The position numbers and the translations under genes were made by a program. A stretch of DNA of 8,324 bases from NCBI GenBank assembly GCA_937900045.1, contig CALCEB010000031.1:1-8324 (forward strand). Direction: 5' to 3'. Below, piece by piece: positions 1 to 5,765 of the stretch; positions within the stretch are counted from its first letter, which is position 1, and every line of letters starts with the position of its first letter. The stretch comes from an uncultured Acidobacteriota bacterium (GTDB lineage Bacteria > Acidobacteriota > Terriglobia > UBA7540). The notes under the pieces are model-generated. The model did not search any database, had not been told where the DNA came from, and worked only from the letters and a program-made list of their open reading frames with translations.

Positions 1-276
1 CGCCGCAAGCCGTTTCCTTCCACCTTGGGTGATGGAATAGAATTTGGCGCGGCGGCCGCCGTCGGAGGTTCCCCATCGAGCGGAAATCAATCCGCGCTGC
101 TGCAAACGCACGAGCGAGGCGTAGATCGTTCCCTGGTTGAGAAGCACCTGGTCCCCGCTCACTTGCTCAATGCGCCGCGCCAGTCCGTACCCGTGCAGCG
201 GACCCATGGTGACGAGGGTGCGAAGAACCATGAGGTCCAGCGTGCCTTGCAGAAGGTCGAGCTTTTCTTTTGACAT
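1..276 (-). CDS. PadR-family transcriptional regulator (partial, C-terminus off the left edge)
   Basis: The minus strand reads 92 codons without a stop from an ATG at 276-274 to the window edge, beginning MSKEKLDLLQGTLDLMVLRT. The motifs LLQGTLDLMVL, GPLHGYGLARRIEQ, LNQGTIYASLVRLQQRGLI and GGRRAKFYSITQGG follow the PadR winged-helix DNA-binding domain in order: helix 1, the HGY helix, the recognition helix with its 'GTIY..L.RL...G' signature, and the beta wing. The family's usual length is about 105-115 residues for this short subtype, so only some 15-20 residues are probably missing. The start is supported by AGGAGA at 286-281, four bases before the ATG. PadR proteins bind as dimers to palindromes in their own and neighbouring promoters; two matching palindromes lie directly upstream. 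In Acidobacteriota such regulators commonly sit beside ADOP permeases, as here. The inducing signal is unknown. Family assignment is very sure; the target is inferred. Confidence 0.93.
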   Translation of the reverse strand, partial: MSKEKLDLLQGTLDLMVLRTLVTMGPLHGYGLARRIEQVSGDQVLLNQGTIYASLVRLQQRGLISARWGTSDGGRRAKFYSITQGGRKRLAA

Positions 277-284
277 GTTATCTC

Positions 285-301
285 CTGTGGCAATTCCACA
301 T
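285..301. promoter_or_regulatory. Candidate PadR operator, proximal palindrome
   Basis: The sequence is CTGTGG-CAATT-CCACAT, with perfect TGTGG/CCACA arms around five bases. It touches the first base of the padR Shine-Dalgarno sequence, so a bound protein would cover the ribosome-binding region or block transcription just downstream of a promoter. The same layout recurs at 318-334. That it binds PadR is inferred from its position and symmetry. Confidence 0.45.
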
Positions 302-317
302 CACCATACCATCTTTA

Positions 318-334
318 CTGTGGTATGGCCACAT
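318..334. promoter_or_regulatory. Candidate PadR operator, distal palindrome
   Basis: The sequence is CTGTGG-TATGG-CCACAT, with the same outer bases and the same five-base spacer as the site at 285-301. The two centres are 33 bp apart, about three helical turns, which puts both on one face of the DNA. It overlaps a second inverted repeat, CCATACCA (304-311) with TGGTATGG (321-328), spacer nine bases. Either symmetry could be the true recognition element. Confidence 0.45.
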
Positions 335-402
335 ATTTGATTTGACGGATTGAGGTGACTTTGGTTAGCGCCCGGCAAAAATTGAATCGCGGGTTGTGCC
401 TA

Positions 403-470
403 CACCCCCTCACCCCTGCCCTCTCCCCGCAAACGGGGAGAGGGTGCCGCGAAGCGGCGGGGGAGGGGCG
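403..470. repeat. REP-like GC-rich intergenic hairpin repeat
   Basis: A perfect 11-bp stem (419-429 with 434-444, CCCTCTCCCCG and its complement) closes on a CAAA loop. A second hairpin, GCCGC-GAA-GCGGC, follows at 446-458, and outer C-rich and G-rich arms (406-411 with 463-468) can pair around both. This class of 'CCCTCTCCCCG...CGGGGAGAGGG' element is familiar from intergenic regions of many GC-rich bacteria. It lies after the permease stop codon and could also act as a transcript 3' end stabiliser. There is no T-tract, so it is not a classical intrinsic terminator. Confidence 0.7.
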
Positions 471-581
471 TCGGTCGGAAGACTGAACAGTTATTTCTGA
501 ATACGTCCTTAATCCTCTTTTGTCAGCCATATGGGCATTCCACCCAACTGTACGGCGGTGCCCTGAAAACCTGCGTCTTTG

Positions 582-3032
582 TCACTCTTGCCGCAGCGCC
601 ACGATGGGATCAACTCGCGCGGCGCGGCGGGCCGGAATGTAGCAGCCGAGCAAGGCCACAGCCGCCAGCAGCAGCGCTCCGCCCAACAAAGTTATGGGAT
701 CATTGGGCCGGACGCCATAGAGCAGACTTGACATGACGCTGGTTAAGCCCAAAGAAGCAGCCGTGCCCACCGCCACTCCGACCAGCGCGAGGCGCATTCC
801 TTGGCGCACGATCAGCGCCGCCAAGTCACCCGGTTTCGCTCCAAGGGCGATGCGCAGACCCATTTCATGCGTGCGTTGCGTGACTGAATAGGAGATAACG
901 CCGTAGATTCCGATTGCGGCAAGCAACAGGGCCAAGGCGCCAAAAATGCCCAGCAACAGCATGAAAAACCGCCGCCGCGACATGGAGGTTGAAATGAGCT
1001 GGTCCATGGTATGGACGTTATAGACGGGCTGATCTTTGCCAGGTCCAAGCACCTGCCGCCGGACAGATGACACCATGCTGACCGGGTTCGTGGGAGTGCG
1101 GAGAACCAGATAGATGCCCTGTCCGGCTTCCTTCCAATACGGGTCAGGGATTTGGAAAGCTGGAAAATAGATTTGATTGCGGATGTTGGACGTATCATCG
1201 GAAGCCAATCCCCAATGTTTGACGTGTCCCACCACGCCCACAATTTGGAAAGGGCCGAGGCCGAGGAGTTCCAGCGTGATTTGCTTGCCGACGGGATTCT
1301 GGCCAGGGAACACCTTTTTGGCCAGGACGTCGTCAACCAGGATAACGTGTGGAGAGTGTTCGCGATCCTGTTCGTTGATCTTCCGACCTCGTAGCAGCGG
1401 AATGCCCATCGCCCGCAAATAACCTGGACTCACGGCATAAAACATGGCCCACGGGGCGTGCCGGAAGTCAGGGTGAGCTTGCGCTCCGACCACAAAGCCA
1501 AGTTCACTGTCGGAGCCGCTTAGCGGCACCAAAGTGGTGAGTCCCGCGGACTGAACGCCGGGAATATTCCGGACCCGGTCGAGGAGTTGGCGATAGGCAA
1601 GCCTCATCTTCGGAGAATTGTCAACAATGGATGGCGATAGAGCCACTTGCATGGTTAACACGCCGTGCGGGTTAAAGCCAGGATTCGTGCTCCACATATG
1701 AGAGATGGTGCGGATCATCAGACCCGCTCCTACCAACAGGATCAGGGCCAGCGCAACCTCCGAGATCACGAAGATGTTTTGGATACGATGACGCCCGCCC
1801 GTGGTGCCCCAGCCACCCTCTTTCAACGACTCCTGCAAGTCGATTTTTGAGGATTCAATCGCGGGCGCCAGGCCGAATAGGATGCCAGTTGCGATGGAGA
1901 TTCCGAAGGTGAACAGCAGCACCCAACCATCCAGAGCAACATCGTGGGCGCGCGGCAAGCTGTCCGGAACCGTGGTGAGCACCAGATGTGTTCCCCAGGA
2001 AGCCACGAGCAACCCCAGAGCGCCGCCTGCCAGTCCCAGCAAGACGCTTTCCGTGAGCAGTTGACGGATCACCCGTACGCGGCTGGCTCCCAGCGCGGTG
2101 CGAATGGCAAACTCGCGCTTGCGGGCGGTTGATCGCGCCAACAACAGGTTCGCGACATTGGCGCAGGCGATGAGCAACACGAATCCGACCGCGCAAAGCA
2201 TCAGCAGCAGTGTTGAATGAACCTTGATGACCATGTCAGCCTTCAAGGGCATCACGGTGACACTGTGACCGAGGTTGGTCTTGGGATACTGCGCCGCAAG
2301 TTGGCGACCGATGGTCATCATGTTTGAACGAGCCTGGGCCAGCGTCATTCCGGCTTTGAGCCTTCCTACGGCACGGATTCCGGGATGCGAATCGCGATCC
2401 TGGAGCTCTCTTGCGTCGCCTTGGCCGATGGGAACGAAGAGGTCGATATTCTCGTCAAAGCGAAACCCGTACTGGATTCCTGGCGGCAGGACTCCGATGA
2501 CGGTATAGTCCTTGCCGTTGAGCATTAGAACCTTGCCGAGGACGCTGCGTTCCGCTCCGAAACGGCGCTTCCATAAGCCGTAGTTCAGCATGACTACGGG
2601 CGCCCCGCCTTGACGGTCGTCGTCTGCTTTGAACTCCTGGCCCAGAAGGGGTTTCACGCCAAGCACGGAGAAGAAATTGGCTGAAACGGTTTCGCCTTGC
2701 AGGTACTCCGGCTCGCCCTGGCCGGTCAGGATCATGTCCTGATCCGTGTAAGCCGCCATTTGCTGGAAGCACTTGTTCTCTCGCTGCCAGTCCAGAAAGT
2801 TCGGGTAGGCCACGGACATTTCGTTAAACCGGCCCGACTTTTCGGAGAGGCTCAGGAGCCGGTTGGGCTGAGGAAATGGGGGCGCTTTGAGAAGAACACC
2901 ATTCACCACGCTGAAGATAGCGGTGTTGGCGCCAATCCCAAGCGCCAGGGTAACGATGGCCACCGCCGCGAACCCCGGACTTTTGGCCAGCATTCGCAAG
3001 CCGAACTTCAGATCCTGTACAAAATCTCTCAT
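582..3032 (-). CDS. ADOP-type FtsX/MacB-like ABC transporter permease
   Basis: This 816-residue inner-membrane protein has the duplicated layout of acidobacterial duplicated orphan permeases. An N-terminal segment MRDFVQDLKFGLRMLAKSPG leads into a first membrane helix (about 21-45), a MacB-type periplasmic core (about 46-265), a three-helix FtsX block (about 272-392, with ANVANLLLAR at 291-300 and RTALGASR from 311), then a fifth helix (about 421-442), a second periplasmic core (about 455-660) and a second FtsX block (about 689-805, with RIALGAKPGD from 727). The protein ends PARRAARVDPIVALRQE, the usual ADOP terminus. The start is supported by AAGGAGAG about eight bases before the ATG. There is no ATP-binding domain in the chain and no ATPase gene in the window, so the partner protein and substrate are unknown. 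Relatives of MacB couple ATP hydrolysis in the cytoplasm to movements across the envelope. The reading frame is intact. Family is very sure; the transported substrate cannot be told. Confidence 0.95.
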   Translation of the reverse strand: MRDFVQDLKFGLRMLAKSPGFAAVAIVTLALGIGANTAIFSVVNGVLLKAPPFPQPNRLLSLSEKSGRFNEMSVAYPNFLDWQRENKCFQQMAAYTDQDMILTGQGEPEYLQGETVSANFFSVLGVKPLLGQEFKADDDRQGGAPVVMLNYGLWKRRFGAERSVLGKVLMLNGKDYTVIGVLPPGIQYGFRFDENIDLFVPIGQGDARELQDRDSHPGIRAVGRLKAGMTLAQARSNMMTIGRQLAAQYPKTNLGHSVTVMPLKADMVIKVHSTLLLMLCAVGFVLLIACANVANLLLARSTARKREFAIRTALGASRVRVIRQLLTESVLLGLAGGALGLLVASWGTHLVLTTVPDSLPRAHDVALDGWVLLFTFGISIATGILFGLAPAIESSKIDLQESLKEGGWGTTGGRHRIQNIFVISEVALALILLVGAGLMIRTISHMWSTNPGFNPHGVLTMQVALSPSIVDNSPKMRLAYRQLLDRVRNIPGVQSAGLTTLVPLSGSDSELGFVVGAQAHPDFRHAPWAMFYAVSPGYLRAMGIPLLRGRKINEQDREHSPHVILVDDVLAKKVFPGQNPVGKQITLELLGLGPFQIVGVVGHVKHWGLASDDTSNIRNQIYFPAFQIPDPYWKEAGQGIYLVLRTPTNPVSMVSSVRRQVLGPGKDQPVYNVHTMDQLISTSMSRRRFFMLLLGIFGALALLLAAIGIYGVISYSVTQRTHEMGLRIALGAKPGDLAALIVRQGMRLALVGVAVGTAASLGLTSVMSSLLYGVRPNDPITLLGGALLLAAVALLGCYIPARRAARVDPIVALRQE

Positions 3033-3084
3033 AAGAGCTCTCCTTAGCCTATTATTCGTTCGTGCCGGTCATAAAGTTCCAAGT

Positions 3085-3100
3085 TGGCACGTTTTTTGCC
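3085..3100 (+). promoter_or_regulatory. Sigma-54 (RpoN) -24/-12 promoter
   Basis: The bases read TGGCACG-TTTT-TTGCC, which fits the sigma-54 consensus TGGCACG-N4-TTGCW at every fixed position, with only the last ambiguous base off. GG and GC dinucleotides have the required spacing. Transcription would start near 3112 and run rightwards. No convincing gene starts soon after; the first plus-strand gene begins at 3659. I see no recognisable enhancer-binding site upstream. The same bases also form TTGGCA/TGCCAA and GCACGT/ACGTGC inverted repeats, so a repressor site for the divergent permease gene is an alternative reading. Confidence 0.6.
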
Positions 3101-3477
3101 AATCACGTGCTAATCTCAAATGATTGAAACAAAGCGGTGAAGATGTTTGGCGGAGTTTCATGCAAGGCCGCTGCGTGTCCGCTTCCGGGACAAGGCTGTT
3201 CAGAATCGGACAAAACAACATAGCAGGATCGCCGCGGCGATCGCCCGGACACAGGTGGCCACCACGGCCGCACACCGATACGATTCTGTGCCTTCAGGGG
3301 CAAGAAGATTTTTGGCTGCTCCAATCTTCGAAAGTTGAGGTAGAATCTCCGGCCTGCCGTAATCGGGCGGCGTGAAACAGAAGATTGTCTTGAGGTCCTG
3401 CTTTCGGCAGGGTTAAAAACGCGGCCCTGATAGTTTACGAATGAAGCTTTGTGAATAATCAGGTTGGAATCAAATTC

Positions 3478-3603
3478 AAAAAACGGGTAGTGTCTCAGTT
3501 TGTCTGCTGTAGCGGCGCTCTATGAGCGCCGAACTTGGACCCTTAACGGGTTCCGGCGCTCACAGAGCGCCGCTACAGCGAACTGCGCGACTACCAAAAA
3601 ACG
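3478..3603. mobile_element. MITE-like element with terminal inverted repeats and 8-bp target duplication
   Basis: The 110-bp body (3486-3595) begins GGTAGT and ends ACTACC. Its ends align as inverted repeats along roughly 42-46 bases, including 25-base inner arms (3507-3531 and 3554-3578) that differ at a single position. Each arm is itself a hairpin (GGCGCTC/GAGCGCC), and the central 22 bases contain a further short stem, GGACCC/GGGTTC with one wobble pair. The body is flanked exactly by AAAAAACG at 3478-3485 and 3596-3603, as expected of an 8-bp target-site duplication. It has no coding capacity, so it would need a transposase supplied from elsewhere. No parent insertion sequence can be named from this window. 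A simple dispersed palindromic repeat with a chance A-rich flank is the alternative. Confidence 0.72.
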
Positions 3604-3633
3604 TTGAGTCAAAAAGCGAATTGAGCATAAAAT
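3604..3633 (+). promoter_or_regulatory. Candidate sigma-70-type promoter for the TPR-protein gene
   Basis: TTGAGT at 3604-3609 (four of six to TTGACA) and TAAAAT at 3628-3633 (five of six to TATAAT) are separated by 18 bases. Transcription would begin near 3640, leaving a leader of about 20 bases that contains the ribosome-binding site. The -35 element abuts the right flank of the MITE-like insertion. Confidence 0.4.
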
Positions 3634-3646
3634 AATGCAGGGGATC

Positions 3647-3652
3647 AGGAGG
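3647..3652 (+). promoter_or_regulatory. Ribosome-binding site that fixes the TPR-protein start
   Basis: A perfect AGGAGG lies six bases before the ATG at 3659. An in-frame ATG at 3635 would place this site inside the coding sequence and has no Shine-Dalgarno sequence of its own, so 3659 is the better start. Confidence 0.85.
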
Positions 3653-3658
3653 ATACTT

Positions 3659-4708
3659 ATGACATCAAAAACCACCCAAAGGTGCGTGCAGGCCCTGGTT
3701 CTAGCGGCCATTTTGGCAGGTGTGACGCCCCTCTTTGCGCAAACGGGAGGACTGACGGGCTCCGCCAAGGATGCGCAGGGGAACGTGTGCGCCGGTTATC
3801 CGATCATTATCGAGCGCCAGGACGTGAAAGGGACTTACAAGACGAAGACCAACAAGAAAGGCAAGTACGTTTACATCGGTCTTCCCATTGGGCAATACAA
3901 GATCATTCTGGATGACCCCAGCGGGAAGCAGCTTTTTTACGTCACACACCACGTTGGCCTTGGCGACCCCACCGAAGTCGATTTCGACCTGCAGAAGGAA
4001 ATGCAGCGGCAGGCGCAAAACCCTGAAGTGCAGAAGCAGCAAGCAGCGGCGCAAGCACAGCAGAAGCAATATGCCAACCTGTCGCAAATATACACTCAGG
4101 GCAATACGCTTTATACCCAGGGCAACTATGCGGGCGCCGCGGCGATGTTCGAAAAGGCCCTTCCGCTCGCCAAAGGCAAGAACCTGAATGTGATTCTGTC
4201 CCGCACCGCGGACGCCTACGACAAGGCCAAGCAATATGACAAGGCCCTGGAATTCTACCAGAAGGCGCTGGCCAACACTCCGGACGATGCCGGTCTTCAC
4301 ACCAACCTCGGGAATGTTTATGCCAACATGAACAAGATTCCTGAGGCCCAGGCGGAGTACCAAAAGGCCGCGCAGCTCGATCCCACGCATGCCGCCGCGG
4401 CTTATTACAACATCGGCGCCGTCATGACCAACGCCGGCCACATGGCCGAAGCCGCGGCCGCATTCAAGCAGGCTACGGTTGTTGATCCTAAGTATGCGGA
4501 CGCTTACTTCCTGGAGGCCCAGGCATTAGTGGGTGAAGCCAAGACCGGACCGGATGGCAAGGTAATTGCGGCGCCCGGTACCGTGGAGGCCTTGCAGAAT
4601 TATTTGAAGGTAGCACCGACCGGGAAATATGCTGCTCAGGCTCAGGCTATGCTCCAAAGCTTGACCGGCCAGGTCCCCACTCAATTTAAATCCGGGAAGA
4701 AACACTGA
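3659..4708 (+). CDS. Exported carboxypeptidase-regulatory-like domain / TPR repeat protein
   Basis: This 349-residue protein starts with a clear signal peptide: basic MTSKTTQR, a hydrophobic stretch at about 10-22, and likely cleavage after LFA at residue 27. Residues about 31-112 look like a carboxypeptidase-regulatory-like beta sandwich, with 'GLTGSAKDAQGN', the 'Y.TKTNKKGKYVYIGLPIGQYKI' strand pair typical of the fold, and an ending strand EVDFDLQ. A Gln/Ala-rich helical linker (about 113-130) leads to at least four TPR units (about 131-164, 167-200, 201-234, 235-270; repeated signatures such as A.EFYQKAL and LDPTHAAAYYNIGAV) and a degenerate last one to about 322. The tail is basic (KSGKKH). 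It probably acts in the periplasm as a binding scaffold; no enzyme motif is visible. The architecture is common in Acidobacteriota. The protein carries a single cysteine in the mature region. Partner and precise role are unknown. Confidence 0.88.
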   Translation: MTSKTTQRCVQALVLAAILAGVTPLFAQTGGLTGSAKDAQGNVCAGYPIIIERQDVKGTYKTKTNKKGKYVYIGLPIGQYKIILDDPSGKQLFYVTHHVGLGDPTEVDFDLQKEMQRQAQNPEVQKQQAAAQAQQKQYANLSQIYTQGNTLYTQGNYAGAAAMFEKALPLAKGKNLNVILSRTADAYDKAKQYDKALEFYQKALANTPDDAGLHTNLGNVYANMNKIPEAQAEYQKAAQLDPTHAAAAYYNIGAVMTNAGHMAEAAAAFKQATVVDPKYADAYFLEAQALVGEAKTGPDGKVIAAPGTVEALQNYLKVAPTGKYAAQAQAMLQSLTGQVPTQFKSGKKH

Positions 4709-5011
4709 GGCGGAGGCCGCTGCCCTTTTCCCCTCGCCCGCAAAACGGGCGAATCAACTTGGCCCAGGGCACAGATCTTGGGCTCAGCGTTGTCGTTATG
4801 CTCTGGAAGCCGTGAGGATGACCTCCGGAGGATCGGTCCTTGCCGCGTCCGCTGGAACAAAGACGCGGTCGTTACCGAACCGCAGGGCGTAAGCCCTGCG
4901 CCACTCTCTGTCGGCCTTCTTGGCCTTAGTCCAAAAGAAGTCTCGCCCTCCGCAAGTGTTTCCTGCGCCGGTAGGGTGCGGCTGCACCTGATACTGCCGG
5001 TTATTTCATTT
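4709..5011. other. Intergenic region with small hairpins, no supportable gene
   Basis: These 303 bases separate two plus-strand genes. They hold a 7-bp stem, TCGCCCG-CAAAA-CGGGCGA (4734-4752), with no T-tract; a CCTCCGGAGG palindrome (4822-4831); and a perfect 8-bp stem with a GTAA loop (4881-4900). Long open frames cross the region on both strands, but their predicted peptides are low-quality and lack ribosome-binding sites, which is usual for GC-rich non-coding DNA. A decayed gene or dispersed repeat cannot be excluded. Confidence 0.55.
4881..4900. repeat. Short perfect hairpin with a GNRA-type loop
   Basis: CGCAGGGC and GCCCTGCG form a perfect 8-bp stem closed by GTAA, a GNRA tetraloop when transcribed rightwards. 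Hairpins of the 'GCAGGGC..GCCCTGC' kind recur in intergenic DNA of Acidobacteriota and other GC-rich phyla. It is about 110 bases upstream of the next gene and has no T-tract, so a terminator role is unlikely. Confidence 0.5.
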
Positions 5012-5680
5012 ATGCGCTCCAAGCTCATTTGCCTCTTTGCGGTTTGCCTTCTTGCCTTCGTTTTGCCGTTGCGCCCGGATACCATCATCCAAACGGACGC
5101 GGATGGGAAGACTCATGTCATCTTTCAGCAGGTCATAGTCATTGACCAGGATCCGAATACAATCGTGTTCAAGCATTTCGATCTGAAACACCGGCAGGTG
5201 GTGAAGGACCATCTGGATCAAGGCAGCCTGCCTTACTTCGTGGAGAAAAGCCCGCCCTCTCAGCTTCAACAAATCGTCAATCTCTGGAAGCAATTCGGTT
5301 ATACCGTCGCCATCACGGATGTGACCGGCAAAAAGCACGAGATTTGCGATATGTATCTGGACTTTTTCCCGCCAGAGGGCGCTATACCTTTCTTGGAATC
5401 GGTTCCGTCGCGCACCACCCTGCCCATCCTCTACGATCAGGGCGGTGCAGATGACATTGACTTCAATGATATTCAGGACCTTCACATCCAGGGCGATCAC
5501 CTGAAAGTCACAATGACCAACGGAAAAGTGAAGGAAGGTAAGTTCCTGATGCCTACCTCCGCGCCCGCTGTCGCCAAATTCCTCGGCATCACGGACGCAT
5601 ACAAACCCGAAAGCCAAGACCTTTACGACTATTCCATTCCTCTGTCACAAGTGAAAGAAATCCAGTTTGAGAATAATTGA
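5012..5680 (+). CDS. Hypothetical exported protein with two similar beta-rich segments
   Basis: I do not recognise a family. The frame is open back to 4778, but the upstream part reads as non-coding, whereas the ATG at 5012 begins MRSKLICLFAVCLLAFVLPL, an evident signal sequence or membrane anchor. The start has no good Shine-Dalgarno sequence, which is a weakness. The product has 222 residues. Residues 23-45 and 47-70 look like paired strands (DADGKTHVIFQQVIVIDQD). Residues about 98-159 and 163-219 seem related: each starts with a strand and turn (VAITDVTGKKHE; LKVTMTNGKVKE), passes a loop, and ends with an acidic strand (IDFNDIQDLHI; IPLSQVKEIQF). This suggests a duplicated small beta barrel or SH3-like fold. 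It follows the TPR-protein gene on the same strand after 303 bases; a shared transcript is possible but not shown. No catalytic motif is seen. Confidence 0.75.
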   Translation: MRSKLICLFAVCLLAFVLPLRPDTIIQTDADGKTHVIFQQVIVIDQDPNTIVFKHFDLKHRQVVKDHLDQGSLPYFVEKSPPSQLQQIVNLWKQFGYTVAITDVTGKKHEICDMYLDFFPPEGAIPFLESVPSRTTLPILYDQGGADDIDFNDIQDLHIQGDHLKVTMTNGKVKEGKFLMPTSAPAVAKFLGITDAYKPESQDLYDYSIPLSQVKEIQFENN

Positions 5681-5765
5681 GACCGGGAGGCGTAGGAGTG
5701 GCTTACGTGCCCACCCGTGGGCGGCCAGTCGCCGTGCCGGCTCGCCCCTGCAGACGGAGTCATGC
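5681..5765. other. Convergent intergenic junction
   Basis: The plus-strand hypothetical gene and the minus-strand glycoside hydrolase gene end facing each other across 85 bases. The palindrome GCCCACCCGTGGGC (5709-5722) lies between them and could stall or end transcripts from both sides. It has no T-tract in either direction, so I do not call it an intrinsic terminator. Confidence 0.4.

Larger units (their letters stand above)
277..581. other. Intergenic region between the permease gene and padR
   Basis: This gap of 305 bases separates two minus-strand genes, permease upstream and padR downstream. It holds the two operator-like palindromes and the padR ribosome-binding site at the padR end, and a REP-like hairpin repeat at 403-470. 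The size of the gap and the hairpin suggest that padR has its own promoter and is not simply read through from the permease, but I cannot place a convincing -35/-10 pair. Bases 471-581 show nothing I can name. Confidence 0.6.
3033..3658. other. Long divergent intergenic region (626 bases) without a supportable gene
   Basis: The region lies between the divergent permease and TPR-protein genes. From left to right it holds the permease ribosome-binding site, a sigma-54 promoter match at 3085-3100, a 16-bp perfect palindrome at 3227-3242, a MITE-like element at 3486-3595 with flanking direct repeats, and a sigma-70-like promoter close to the TPR gene. Short open frames on both strands lack ribosome-binding sites and protein-like composition, so I call none of them. 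A non-coding RNA or long leader starting near 3112 is possible but unproven. Confidence 0.6.

Noticed and set aside
315..530. 71-codon minus-strand frame between permease and padR
   Set aside because: Much of its translation comes from the REP-like hairpin, it has no ribosome-binding site, and it covers the candidate operator.
3124..3375. 83-codon plus-strand frame just after the sigma-54 promoter
   Set aside because: It has no Shine-Dalgarno sequence and its composition is not protein-like. Two other frames, one on each strand, overlap it equally well, so there is no reason to prefer it.
3033..3658. Riboswitch or CRISPR array in the long gap
   Set aside because: I found no spaced direct repeats and no conserved riboswitch core; the only strong structure is the MITE-like inverted repeat.
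3701..4441. 246-codon open frame on the minus strand
   Set aside because: It is antisense to the signal peptide, beta-sandwich and TPR region of the exported protein and shows low-complexity Leu/Val/Arg composition typical of a shadow frame.
4734..4752. Intrinsic terminator after the TPR-protein gene
   Set aside because: The 7-bp stem is present, but no run of T follows it on the plus strand.
4778..5011. N-terminal extension of the exported hypothetical protein
   Set aside because: The extended part has no family-like pattern and would bury a clear signal sequence that begins at 5012.
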